DNA from: Aotearoamyces nothofagi
Lineage: Eukaryota > Ascomycota > Leotiomycetes > Leotiales > Tympanidaceae
DNA length: 64,000 nucleotides
Assembly (NCBI GenBank): GCA_015345905.1
Contig: JADDTR010000008.1
Coordinates: forward strand, 186,001 to 250,000
Reading direction: 5' to 3'
Both the position numbers and the translations under genes were made by a program. Under the pieces are notes generated by a model. It did not search any database, was not told the origin of the DNA, and worked only from the letters and a program-made list of their open reading frames with translations. This document shows, in pieces, positions 23,204 to 33,250 of this stretch (position 1 is its first letter; every line of letters begins with the position of its first letter).

Positions 23204-24517
23204 TTACTCGGACAAGGCACCATCATCCGTCACACTCCACCTGCGTTCTCTACCCCTCTCCTCCTCAACTAGCAACGGAGTGTTGTCTTCTCGCTCCTTA
23301 CTCCCGTCAAGAGATCCGTGAATAACAGTCTTTTGAGATCCTTGGTCTATGAACACATCGTCAATATTGGACGTTTCTTGCGTTTTGCTCCGCCGGATTT
23401 GCGGCCCAGGTGAAAACGGTCTTACGCCCCTCGATTTGTTGAAGTTCCCCTCGTTCGCCCTCTGCGAGAAGATGCTTCCGGAATCATCCCCTTTATCATG
23501 ACTTGATACTGCACCTGCTAAGCTCTGGTATTTATCACCTTCAGCAAGCAGACTATCATGTCGAGCATGACCGGGTCGATCCGACGCAGTATCAGCAAGT
23601 ATGCTCTTCTGCGGCAATATACTAAATAACTTCGAACCCTCGTTATGACTTGCTTCCGGCTCAATTGCAAATAGGTCGATGCCTTTGTCGAGCAGTTCAT
23701 CGAGCCCTCCACCAGACCAACCTTTGCGCGCCAGACTTTCAAAGATATCAACCTCGGCTCTTACAAGAGAGGAAGTGGCATCTACAATTTTCATTGACAC
23801 TTCCTGAGAGTCCCTCAATAACGTTCGAGCATGTCCGCCATGCAACGTTGTCAACCCATCGAGTTTTGTAGTTAGATCTACCAGATGGCTTCGGAACTTT
23901 CCTACATCTCGTTTACGTTGGCGATGGAGCTTCAGACCTTCTTTTTCCATCTTGCGGATCTCTCTACTCCTTTCTTTAATATCACGCTGATAGCTGACCT
24001 CCTCTTCTTCCATATTCCGCCGCCACCCGTCCAGCTCATGCAGAAGGGGAACTTCAAAACTTCGGTATACGGTCTCTGATAGGATTTGCTGATGGTTGGC
24101 AATCAATTGATGTACACCGCTTGCAGCAAGGAGATTGTCTGCAGTGCATGACCCCTGCGCTATAAAGGAGTTTGTCAGAGAACCGCCAGCTGGGTTGAGA
24201 GTTTCTGATCGAGCTTCTTTTAATCTGGCGCAAGTTTCAAGCGCGCTGCCAAACGAGCTGGCAGCAGTGGATAGCGCTGCAAGGGCCAGCCTATATTGTT
24301 TCGCTGTGGCTAAAAGTTCAGTATACGCAGCCTGCGAGAGGTCTAGGTCGTTCTTCGTGAGCACTGCATGCGGGGGCCGTGGCGCAGGTGGGAGAGGAAG
24401 GTTGAAGGATGATATCGGGTTTGCAGTCGAGGCATAAGAGTATGTAGGTGATGCTGGAACGGGAGGAAGTTTGCTGGGAGTAGGTGAGGGCTCTCGACTC
24501 TCCACCGTTGAAGCCAT
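23204..24517 (-). CDS. IVY1: Ivy1-like I-BAR phospholipid-binding protein
   Basis: Single exon, 437 aa, ATG at 24517. A Pro/Ser-rich N-terminus (residues 1-50) precedes a long helical region (about 50-290) that starts LTKNDLDLSQAAYTELLATA and includes LALAALSTAASSFGSALETC, the Ivy1 signature. Charged coiled coil follows (EEEEVSYQRDIKERSREIRKM). The C-terminal 140 residues are disordered and acidic. In yeast Ivy1 binds phospholipids, Vps33 and the Rab Ypt7 at the vacuole and dampens EGO/TORC1 and Fab1 signalling. It is divergent from the thioesterase gene. Confidence 0.8.
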   Translation of the reverse strand: MASTVESREPSPTPSKLPPVPASPTYSYASTANPISSFNLPLPPAPRPPHAVLTKNDLDLSQAAYTELLATAKQYRLALAALSTAASSFGSALETCARLKEARSETLNPAGGSLTNSFIAQGSCTADNLLAASGVHQLIANHQQILSETVYRSFEVPLLHELDGWRRNMEEEEVSYQRDIKERSREIRKMEKEGLKLHRQRKRDVGKFRSHLVDLTTKLDGLTTLHGGHARTLLRDSQEVSMKIVDATSSLVRAEVDIFESLARKGWSGGGLDELLDKGIDLFAIEPEASHNEGSKLFSILPQKSILADTASDRPGHARHDSLLAEGDKYQSLAGAVSSHDKGDDSGSIFSQRANEGNFNKSRGVRPFSPGPQIRRSKTQETSNIDDVFIDQGSQKTVIHGSLDGSKEREDNTPLLVEEERGRERRWSVTDDGALSE

Positions 24518-25004
24518 GTTTTTGTTGACAAAGCTTGTTTTGATCGATGCTTTGCCTTACGACAGGTAGCCTAGTTCCCAAAAAAGGGGGAAACTTGCAT
24601 TCAAAGGAGCGTAGTAAAAACCTAAACAGAATTCAGTTCTGCACAATTCATGCCTTGGACTCGAAAAGGTCTCCAAGTAGACTCGAAATGCAATAGGATA
24701 ATCACGCTGAGATTGCCCTTTGACTTGCGATAACAGAGTTGTGTAGTAGCGGGCCACCGGGCCCTTGTGAAGGCGGTCCGGAGTGGCAGATCACAATCGC
24801 CGATAAGACAGACGTCTTTGTTTGAGACAACAAAGAGTTCCCACTCCACTTTCAAAATTGGCCTGTGGAAGTTGCATAATCCTATTGTGCGTCACTCTAA
24901 CCTCTAGTTTTGGTTTTGGTTGACTTCAGAGTCTCAGAGAATCGTATAAAATCTTATAACTTGTTTTACCACGCCCCATCTCAATCGTCAGTACGCCATT
25001 CGAA
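24518..25004. promoter_or_regulatory. Divergent promoter region IVY1 / APT1
   Basis: 487 bp between two head-to-head genes. A TTTTGGTTTTGGTTG stretch lies near 24907-24922. No other gene seen. Confidence 0.45.
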
Positions 25005-25904
25005 ATGGCCGCACCACTTATCATCCCCGCTGTGAAGAGGCACACTGCGACTGTGATCATGGCACATGGCCTTGGAGATTCTGGCGCAGGTTGGGTTTCC
25101 CTTGCAGAGAACTGGAGACGCCGCCAGAAATTCGAAGAAGTCAAATTCATCTTCCCCAATGCCCCCAATATTCCAATCACCGTTGTTAGTACTCGAGAAA
25201 ACCTCTGAGAACGACACGTAGTTAGCTGACTACATTTAAGAATATGGGAATGCGTATGCCAGGGTGGTACGATATAGTAAGGCCTCGGACCACTGTTCGT
25301 GGACTCGAAGAGCATGGCCACATCTGTCTGATAATGCGATGCTAACTTTTTCTTCTTCAATTAGACATCCTTCGGTGATCTCCAAGCCGACCAGGACGAG
25401 ACAGGCATTTTGCGGTCCCGAGATTACTTCCACAACCTGATCAAGACAGAGATCGAGGGCGGCATACCATCGAATCGCATCGTCATTGGCGGCTTCTCGC
25501 AGGGCGGGGCAATGTCTCTATTCTCTGGCATTACGTGCCCGAGTAAACTCGGCGGCATCTTTGGCTTGTCTTCCTATCTACTTCTGCACAATAAGCTTAA
25601 GGATTTTGTTCCAGCGGATAATCCAAACAAAGAGACTCCAATTTTCATGGGTCATGGTGATAGCGATCCTCTTGTTTTGCCGCAATGGGGAAAGATGACT
25701 GCGGATATTTTAAAGCAATGGGGATGGCAAGTTAACTTGAAGTTTTATCCGTATGTTCTCCCAGATCAACCGTTAATGAACTTAAATTAGATGTATATTG
25801 ACTACATATATAGCGGCCTACAACATTCTGCCGACCCCGACGAAATCGATGATGTGGAGACATACTTGAAGGAGAGGATACCTCCCCTAGGGGACAAGTC
25901 ATGA
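25005..25904 (+). CDS. Acyl-protein thioesterase 1 (alpha/beta hydrolase)
   Basis: Exons 25005-25184, 25241-25276, 25365-25750 and 25814-25904 give 230 aa. The oxyanion-hole motif is MAHGLGDSGAGW, the nucleophile elbow GFSQGGAMS (Ser), the acid lies in GHGDSDPLV (Asp), and the His in GLQHSADPDE comes from the last exon. Exon 2 is only 36 nt and codes NMGMRMPGWYDI, a typical APT1 block. The enzyme removes palmitate from proteins such as Ras and G-alpha and also acts on lysophospholipids; it is cytosolic. All splice sites are GT-AG. It ends about 100 bp from the FMO gene, tail-to-tail. Confidence 0.94.
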
Positions 25905-26005
25905 CGGTTGTAATCAAGTATTCACTGGTATGATTACCATAACTTGAAAATCTTGTAAAGAATAGATGTGGTCATGCAATAGATGAAATTTCTACTTGGC
26001 ATCTT

Positions 26006-27906
26006 CTACTCGGAGTGCAACTTGATACTAGATTTCCTCGCCTTCCACTCATCAACCAAGCCCACGTAATCTTTAGGCCCATATGGTGAAAATATTTCCG
26101 CCAATATGCCTCCCTTCCTGTGACTCTTTAGACCCAAATCACTGAGCAACATGTCCAAGTATGGCAAGGTATCGAATACCATATCTGGGAACTTGTCGCC
26201 AAAGCCAGCCGGATACCTCCATTTTCCAAAACGACTATGAAGAATAGCCTCGTATTCTACGGAGCCTGGAATCAATATGCGATTGTTCAAGTAAGTAGTG
26301 ATCCAGAGTGCCTGTGTTTGCGCCAATAAAGGTGTAGAGATGGTTGTCATAGCACCAGCAAAGGCGATATCTTGCGAGGAGACCAGAGCTGGAGGGATCA
26401 TAAAGCGGTAGAGTCTGTAAGGTTTGACATATTCTTCCATGTCACGATTTTTAGAATCATATAAGCCTTCAGCAACGTTCAGGGGTTTAAGTTTTGGATT
26501 CAGGACAGGCTGTTTCTTGAGGAGGGGGAATCGAGAGAGGATTTCGGTATCGGCACGCTCGATCAGAGCTGTTGGTTCTGGTGAAGTGGTCTTATGGAGG
26601 AGACCGAGATCGAGGTCCAGAGGGAGGAACTTGAACGGCGGACTGTGCTTCCATCCTGTAGCACAGATTAATGCATCAGTATGTAGCCTCTCGCCGTGAG
26701 AGAGATGGACTGTCTGCGCAGTGAGACAACCTATATCGGCGATATGCACACGAACTGTGCCGTCCCGAACGAGGTCAAAAAAGTTGGTATCATGGTTTAG
26801 AATAGAGAGGGCTGATCCAGTAAAGAATGGGTTGTGCCATGGCTTGAGCTTCGCGATCTCTGGATGTGAGTCGTATTTGTTGAGCGCAATGAGATCGTCG
26901 CGGAGAATCATCCAGAATTTGTCGACTATGAAGCGTCCAACTGCGGTAGAATGGAGCAATGAGCGAATAGCTGAATAGCCGTCGAAAACGCCCCAGATAC
27001 AAGGGCTGAACCATGTCAAGAATCGGGTATGAACGAGCTTTTCCAGCCACTTTTTAAGTGGTGTTACATATGGCGGAGCCATCCATGCTGGACCATGCCC
27101 TGACTCTAGGAGGATGTCAGTTGTCTGCTAAAGGGCTGCCAGTATCGAAGCATACCTCTAATGACCCAGTCCACCTTGATCCCTTTTGATGCATATGCGT
27201 AGACAGCGTCCCAGGCAGACTTCCCACCTCCGAAAACACACACTGTTTGAGCTGCATCTAGGGTGCTAGAATAGTCGGGGAAGTCTTTAAAATGGAAGAA
27301 TGGTACGCCGAAGGACTCGATACCAGCAATCTTGGGAAGAAATGCCTCTGAAGCCATGCCAGTGGCAACCACCAATTTGGCTGTAGCAATCTGCTGCTTC
27401 TCGACAACACTTTGCTCGGCGGAGTTTGTTGAGACATTGATGAGCCATCCACGTCCATCCACACGCTCTGCTGACTCTACTTTAGTCGCAAAGCGTATCC
27501 TCTTATATATATCGAATTTACTCGCGTAGTCCTCTAAGTACTTGTGGATGACAGTTCCTGGGATATGCTGACCAGGTTCGACGCCATATGTTGCCGTATC
27601 CATGGGGAAGTCGCTGAACTCAAGTGTACCAAGCATGTTATTAGACTTCAACCCGGCATAGAGTCTATGCTTTGCCCATACTCCTCCTATCGTTGGCGCC
27701 GCTTCCAGCACGACCAGATTTGCAGACGGATTGACTTCAAGATATGTTTTTGAAATAGCTAGCCCGTGCCATCCTGAGATGGGGAGTAAGAATCAAATAT
27801 CGTAACAAGCAGGACATGGAATGTTCAATAGGAGCATTTGTAATGCGAAAAGTCAAGACATACCTGCTCCAATTACTAGGATATCTACACTTTTCACTGC
27901 AGCCAT
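26006..27906 (-). CDS. FAD-dependent monooxygenase (FMO/Baeyer-Villiger-like)
   Basis: Minus-strand exons 27906-27864, 27773-27156 and 27105-26006 give 586 aa. The FAD Rossmann motif VIGAGWHGLA is split by the first intron (residues about 11-20). GGVWAKHRLYAGLKSNNML follows, and a second dinucleotide-binding motif, VCVFGGGKSAWDAV, lies near residue 192. The third exon starts ESGHGPAWMAPPY. Such enzymes use NADPH and O2 to oxidise small organic substrates; many act in secondary metabolism, and the substrate cannot be told. The 50-bp intron 27155-27106 joins VIRESGHGPAW in frame. It is divergent from the DODA-type dioxygenase gene. Confidence 0.87.
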
Positions 27907-28708
27907 AATTTAAGTCTTAAAGTCCTTTGAGTGGTAATACACTTCTATGCAAGCTCATAAAAGAACGTCTGAATTTTCAGGGTCTAAATATTCCTAAGAA
28001 TTGAGGTGTTGCTCTTGGTGAAGGTCTCCTCAAGAGGCTGCGCACTTGAAGCATCGCCCTCTTTTGAGAGTGCGAGCCACGGTGACTACCCAAGGTAACA
28101 TGATAAGGAACACCCATGATTGATGCAGAAGTTGTGACACTATACTATGCAACATGGAATGCTACTTACTAGTTGTATCACTGCGTAGGGCTCTTGGGCG
28201 TTAACCTCGGCTGGTTAAATGGGCATAGGCCAGCCTGATTCGATGTGTCTTGCAAAGGATGCAGAGTGCAGGTTCTGGCCAGCATGCAGTGAGGGGGACA
28301 GGCTCATCCCTGAATCTATAATCCATCCATTTTATTCTTCCAATTGACGATTTCCACCTCGAAATCTTGCAGCAATTATGCAGGAGTTTCAGGCTAATTC
28401 TCGAGTTTCTCGTACATCATCTAGAGGAGCTAGACTCAGTATTGATTATAGAAACTCTCACCACTGGCTTACCTAAATTTTCAGCCGGCCATTGTCCTGA
28501 TGCGATTCCGATGGAAGTTCGGAAGCACGCGCCGGTGGCTTTTGATACTGGATTTGATATTCTCGTGGGCCAGCACCCGAAGCAAGTCCCGCACCCAAGC
28601 TAATCAGGCCGCTGACAAAATGCCGCACCCGCAGCCTAAGCAATTACCAATCAATCTCTCCTAATCGCTATCATCCTGAGAGTTCCCAGTCTCAGCCTCG
28701 TTTTCCCC
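27907..28708. promoter_or_regulatory. Divergent region FMO / DODA
   Basis: About 800 bp separate two head-to-head oxygenase genes. A C/T-rich leader-like stretch runs up to the DODA start. No further gene seen. Confidence 0.45.
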
Positions 28709-29906
28709 ATGCCTCATCCAAGATCTCCAATGTATATTCCCGCCTTTTTCTCAATTGTTATCATCTTTGTCTGCATCCTGCTGGCTCCCACACGTATTTT
28801 CACAGTTCTGCGTGACGGCGCACAGCGACTCTACTCACGCCCAGCAACGTCACTTGCAAGCCAAAATCCGTTCATACCAAACAAGATGACTTCCACTAAG
28901 ACGCCAGTCTATTTTTTGAGCCATGGAGGGGTACGAACTATGCACATCTGACTTTCTTCAAGTAACTTTGCTTCCTTTGCTAACCCCGGTTTAGCCCAAT
29001 ATTATGTACGATATCAGTCACCCGGTGTATCCAAAACTGCAAGAAATAGGAAAAGAGATCACCCAAAAAGTCAAGCCAAAGGCCATTGTTGTCTTTTCTG
29101 CACATTGGCAAGGGGGCCCAGATGTAGTACAGGTCAATACAGCAGAAGATACAGATCTTATTTACGAGTATGTCACGTGCTTTCCTTATTCTATGTAGAC
29201 ATGATCGTTGAGCTGACCGCACACAGCTTTTACGGATTTCCGGCGCATTATTACACAGCTACGTTTCCACATAAGGGTAGCATGCCTATTGCGGCGAAAG
29301 TGATATCTCTTCTCAACGATGCTGGGATCAAGACGAAGGCCACTAAAAGAGGCCTAGACCATGGTGTATGGGCTAGTTTCAGTGTCGGTAAGCTTACGCA
29401 GCACATTTAATGATCTCTAGCTAACAAGTCTCAAAGCTTTTAATCCCCAGACAAATCCGTTGAATGTTCCAATTGTACAAGTATCCCTATTTGACAACGA
29501 CGATCCAGATCAACACTATCGCTTGGGTAAAGCCGTATCTTCACTACGCTCCGAGAACATCCAGATCATTGTTTCAGGCATGGCTGTTCACAATCTACGC
29601 GACTATAGCATGGGCCTTGGCAAGGCAGATCCTCCCCCGTACACTATAAGCTTCGATCAAGCGCTGAAAGAAGCGGCAACTGCCAAGCCGGAAGAGAGGC
29701 AGTCTAAAATGGCCGAGCTGCTCAAAAGGAAAGATGCAAGGAGAGCACACCCAAGTTTTGAGCATCTGCTGCCGATACATGTGGGAGCTGGTGCTGCGTA
29801 CGATGATTATGGCGTCAGGTTGTGGACTCTCCCTGAGGGAGGCATGAGCTGGGCTCAGTATAGGTTTGGAGAAGTCCCGGATGTTGCGGAGTCAACTAGA
29901 CTCTAG
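28709..29906 (+). CDS. 4,5-DOPA-type extradiol dioxygenase (LigB family) with N-terminal anchor
   Basis: Exons 28709-28930, 28995-29167, 29227-29387 and 29437-29906 give 341 aa. From the internal Met in MTSTKTPVYFLSHGG the protein is a normal-length DODA. Metal-site His residues are seen in YFLSHGGP, FSAHWQGG, GLDHGVW and GMAVHNLRD. The preceding 59 residues include a hydrophobic segment (IPAFFSIVIIFVCILLAP), a possible signal anchor or targeting segment not usual for the family. Fungal members open catechol-type rings with Fe(II) and O2. All joins are in frame with GT-AG sites. Two starts (28709 and the Met near 28886) could give anchored and soluble forms. Confidence 0.88.
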
Positions 29907-30462
29907 TTCCTAGATGATTATTGCATTATAGACTTGTAAACATATTGATTCATCGTCTCTAAGAGCTGTTATTATTGTTGAATGAATTCTATATATCTTA
30001 CTCTAGGAAGTAAGTTATAAAAATGATACGTTTTAGCTTTCTCACTGGTTTAGTAAACAGTGCTACCTTATTCGCGCAAGTGACTTAATTTGAACGGGTT
30101 ATCATATTTAGCTTCCTATGATGGACTTGAATTGAATATTATAGGGACCTGTTGTCTTCATTTTTTATAGGTTATTTAAAATATATATTATAATTTATCT
30201 AAAGCCTCTCAATGATACCTTACTAGAATATTTTATTTATTTATAACTATTTACTATTTGAATATCCTGTAACTTTTACCTATCTCCTATATAAAGTAAT
30301 CATCCCATTGCCTCTTTCCATCCGCTGCCGCAGGTTTGGGGAAAATCACTAACACGAATCACGCATATTATGCCACCGGATGAGATGACTCTTGTTGGAG
30401 TGACTCCCTGAGAGATGGCATTATGATGAATGGACTAGTTAATGGATGTTCAGTGCACAAAG
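29907..30462. other. AT-rich gene-free stretch
   Basis: The bases from about 29930 to 30300 are strongly A/T-rich with many TA steps, unlike the flanks. No ORF or recognisable element remains. It may be a 3' flank or an old mutated repeat. Confidence 0.55.
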
Positions 30463-30471
30463 GTATATAAA
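30463..30471 (+). promoter_or_regulatory. TATA box of the small Cys-rich gene
   Basis: GTATATAAAG occurs about 125 bp before the ATG at 30593, a good match to a TATA element at a plausible distance. Confidence 0.55.
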
Positions 30472-30592
30472 GACAGCGTAAGGTTCTTAGCTGACATTGA
30501 GATAGCAAGTGTAGACTTTGGATATCTACTTGACTACTTTTAAATACTTCTAGAATTCGCCACAGCGTTGATAACTGCGCGGAATCGCCGGG

Positions 30593-30838
30593 ATGGACCA
30601 CGACAAGACAGGTAGCGGTGGAGAATCTCCGACTGGATGGGGTGCGCCAGCCAAGCAGGAGAGCTGGGGCGACCCAACTGCAGCAAAAAGTTGGATAGAA
30701 GTCGATGAGATTGGTTTCAAATACTGGAATTGCTGCAGTTGCAAGAGGAATTTCCTGGTTTCATGGAGATTGTATTGTACCTGGTGTACGCATGAGAAAT
30801 GTGCGCATTGCGGCGACAGACGATTGGAACAGGCGTGA
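30593..30838 (+). CDS. Small Cys-rich, putative zinc-binding protein (81 aa)
   Basis: One exon, 81 aa. The N-terminal half is polar with Gly and Trp (GWGAP, ESWGDP). The C-terminal half holds a compact ligand cluster: Cys47, Cys48, Cys50, Cys62, Cys65, His67, Cys70 and Cys73, spaced C-x2-C and C-x2-C-x-H-x2-C-x2-C. That spacing suggests a zinc ribbon or treble-clef-like site. No signal peptide, so it is probably not a secreted effector. A TATA box lies upstream. I do not recognise a named family; function unknown. Confidence 0.65.
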   Translation: MDHDKTGSGGESPTGWGAPAKQESWGDPTAAKSWIEVDEIGFKYWNCCSCKRNFLVSWRLYCTWCTHEKCAHCGDRRLEQA

Positions 30839-31092
30839 CGTAGGAGTCCAGGATAGGAATATAGGGACAGACACAAATATCAATCGTTGCTTTCCGACTA
30901 GTATAATAACAATAACACCGTAAAATAGCACTGACTGTGCTGCTATGTGTGTAGGGAGCGCTGGGTATCTAGGAGAACAACGAAGTACACTCGGCTATGC
31001 GCATTTTCACTGACTTGTTGATTTGAAAGCTCGATTTGTATCGTTACAAGGACCGTCATCATATGTACAATCGTCCCATGTGCCCAGTATGC

Positions 31093-31636
31093 TTATATTG
31101 CCGTCTTCGCCAGCTCCGTAACCCTTGCCTCAATCTCCTTGTCCGAGAGTCCTGAATTGTGTCAGTTCCCGAGCGTGCCTCGCTCACGTTACGTTGCCGG
31201 AGCACTTACCAGCTAAAGACTCTCTCTTCTCCTTGCCAAACTCTGTCAGTTGTGTCAGCCCATGCGCCAATATATGAAGAGATGAAGCCAATCTTCGAAG
31301 CCCGCTTCGAGTCTTTCATGAGAGTGGACGTACCGTATCGGGCGTAGACCGTGGGCTGAGTGCCTGCAGCTTCTCGTAGCAAGATCGGGGTATGTGGGTT
31401 GTTCTTTTTCATCGTAGGGTATGCCCGAGAGAGAAATGACCTGTACAAAATCCCAGTCAGCCATTACTCCATGCTTGGGCATCCCAATTGCTGTGGACAT
31501 CCTCCAACGCCTTCGCCCATGTCCTCCTGCTTCCGAGGGAGCCAACTCACCTCGTAGGGCTGCTGTGCTCACTTGTCTGACAAAACAGAAAGCGCAGCTC
31601 CTTCAAGGACTGGGTGAATGCATATTTGCCCGACAT
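31093..31636 (-). CDS. Complex I subunit NDUFA2 (B8 / 10.5 kDa)
   Basis: Minus-strand exons 31636-31551, 31440-31334, 31242-31210 and 31151-31093 give 94 aa. The protein reads MSGKYAFTQSLKELRFLFCQ, then SFLSRAYPTMKKNNPHTPIL and REAAGTQPTVYARYEFGKEK, ending KEIEARVTELAKTAI. This is the L51/S25/CI-B8 thioredoxin-like fold of the mitochondrial NADH:ubiquinone oxidoreductase accessory subunit. The 33-nt third exon supplies the FGKEK block. All splice sites are GT-AG and every join keeps the frame. Confidence 0.93.
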
Positions 31637-32396
31637 GATGGCTGATCAATTGTGCTTCTGCAGCTTTGTCTTGCTCTCACTCTACTCGAGCTTGTTGCCG
31701 GGTTGCCGTCATAAATATTTGTGCATCGCCATTCGCTTATACGGACCTTTGCATAAACCAACCCCGTTTATGGGGTTTGAGCTCAAGCGCAGCCGGAGCG
31801 GAGGCCTTTGCTGTGTCGCGCAGCCACAGAAACCCGTCAATTTAGTAAGCAATTGGGAGTCCTTTATTGTAAGGGAAATGCATCCCGAGTGTTCACAATT
31901 GTTCAATGCTGTTTACAAGGGATGGACGGCAGTTTTATAGGATACAGTACATCAATAGAATGGCCAGAGAAATGCCAGATGGATTTAAGGCCGTCTTAGA
32001 AGGAATGGCCAAATGGGCGGTGATTAGAAACAAATCCGACCAGAGTCGTACTGTATGTAGGTGCTGTTCCATTGTACTGTACAGGTAGTATTCGTATAAA
32101 TCACAAATCGAGAATCCATGCCTCAGGCCTAAATCCTGTCGCGAAGACCCACTAACTCACTAGCACCCCCGTAGACCACAAGGTGATGAGGGCTCGAGCA
32201 CCGTTATCGCAGTGGACGAACGAACAAGATTCTGTGACCCATCAACGCGGCATCCAACACCGCGTTAACACCATCCCTACCATCAATTCGCTATTGATAC
32301 TCTACTACATCTATAGTCGCGGAGACTCCACCTTCTGAATCACTGCAACCCGAGGACGACACCTGCGTGCGCCAGAGAGCCAAATTATCAATCAAT
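31637..32396. promoter_or_regulatory. Divergent region NDUFA2 / pyruvate carrier
   Basis: 760 bp between two head-to-head nuclear genes for mitochondrial proteins. The short ORFs are not convincing. No other feature recognised. Confidence 0.45.
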
Positions 32397-33250
32397 ATGC
32401 CTTCAACTACCACTGTCTTCCGAGTCGCTCGCCCCCTCTTCAAATCCTCCTCAGCTGCTCGGTCTCCATTCTTCACTGCGCGCTTCCAGTCTGCATTTGT
32501 ACGATCAACGGCACGAACTGGGCGCAGGTTCCAAAGCACAGATGCTCCAGCAGCAGCAGCACAAGTCAGCTGGTTTTCCAGGATGTGGAATAGCCCAGTT
32601 GGGATGAAGACTGTGCATTTCTGGTATGTTTATTCGAGAATTAACTATCGGGGGTCTGAGGAGTGGTCAACTAGTTGTGCCATAGATGCAATTATAGTTG
32701 TTACTGAAGTACCTTGACTAACATGCCGTTTTATAGGGCGCCCGTTATGAAGGTATTCTCGACTCCAGCCACATTTCCCAGTCATACCGCATGAGCATGG
32801 ATACGATATCCATATAAAGCTCTGCTGAGTTCTAAATACTGACGTGCATAGTGGGCTCTCGTCCTCGCCGGTGTCTCTGACTTCGCTCGCCCAGCCGAAT
32901 CCCTCTCTTTGACTCAGAACGCGGCCCTCTCAGCCACAGGTGCTATTTGGACCCGATGGTGCCTGATCATCAAGCCTCGGAATGTTCTGTTTGTAACCCA
33001 TTTTCATTGACCATGATCCTGCCATAACAATATATGTCACTCTGCATGTTCAAGAATATACCGCTGACAGATCTACTTTTAAAGCCTCGCAACCGTAAAC
33101 TTCTTCCTCGGCTGTGTTGGTATTATCCAGGTTACTCGAATCCTCTTGTGGCAACGTAGTCCGGAGGGTAAAGCTGCGGCTGCTAAAGAAAAAGCTATTG
33201 CAGCTGCTGTGGGTGTCAAAGACGAGGTAAAAAGTGTCATCGCTCAATAA
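32397..33250 (+). CDS. Mitochondrial pyruvate carrier, MPC2-type
   Basis: Exons 32397-32623, 32737-32752, 32852-32988 and 33085-33250 give 181 aa. An N-terminal Arg/Ser/Ala-rich stretch of about 65 residues is a mitochondrial presequence-like extension. The carrier core follows: WNSPVGMKTVHFWAPVMKWA, then LAGVSDFARPAESLSLTQNA, ATGAIWTRWCLIIKPRNVLL and ATVNFFLGCVGIIQVTRILL. These are the MPC2/3 signatures. Exon 2 is only 16 nt (WAPVMK). The C-terminal tail is Ala/Lys-rich. The partner MPC1 is not in this window. Confidence 0.93.
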
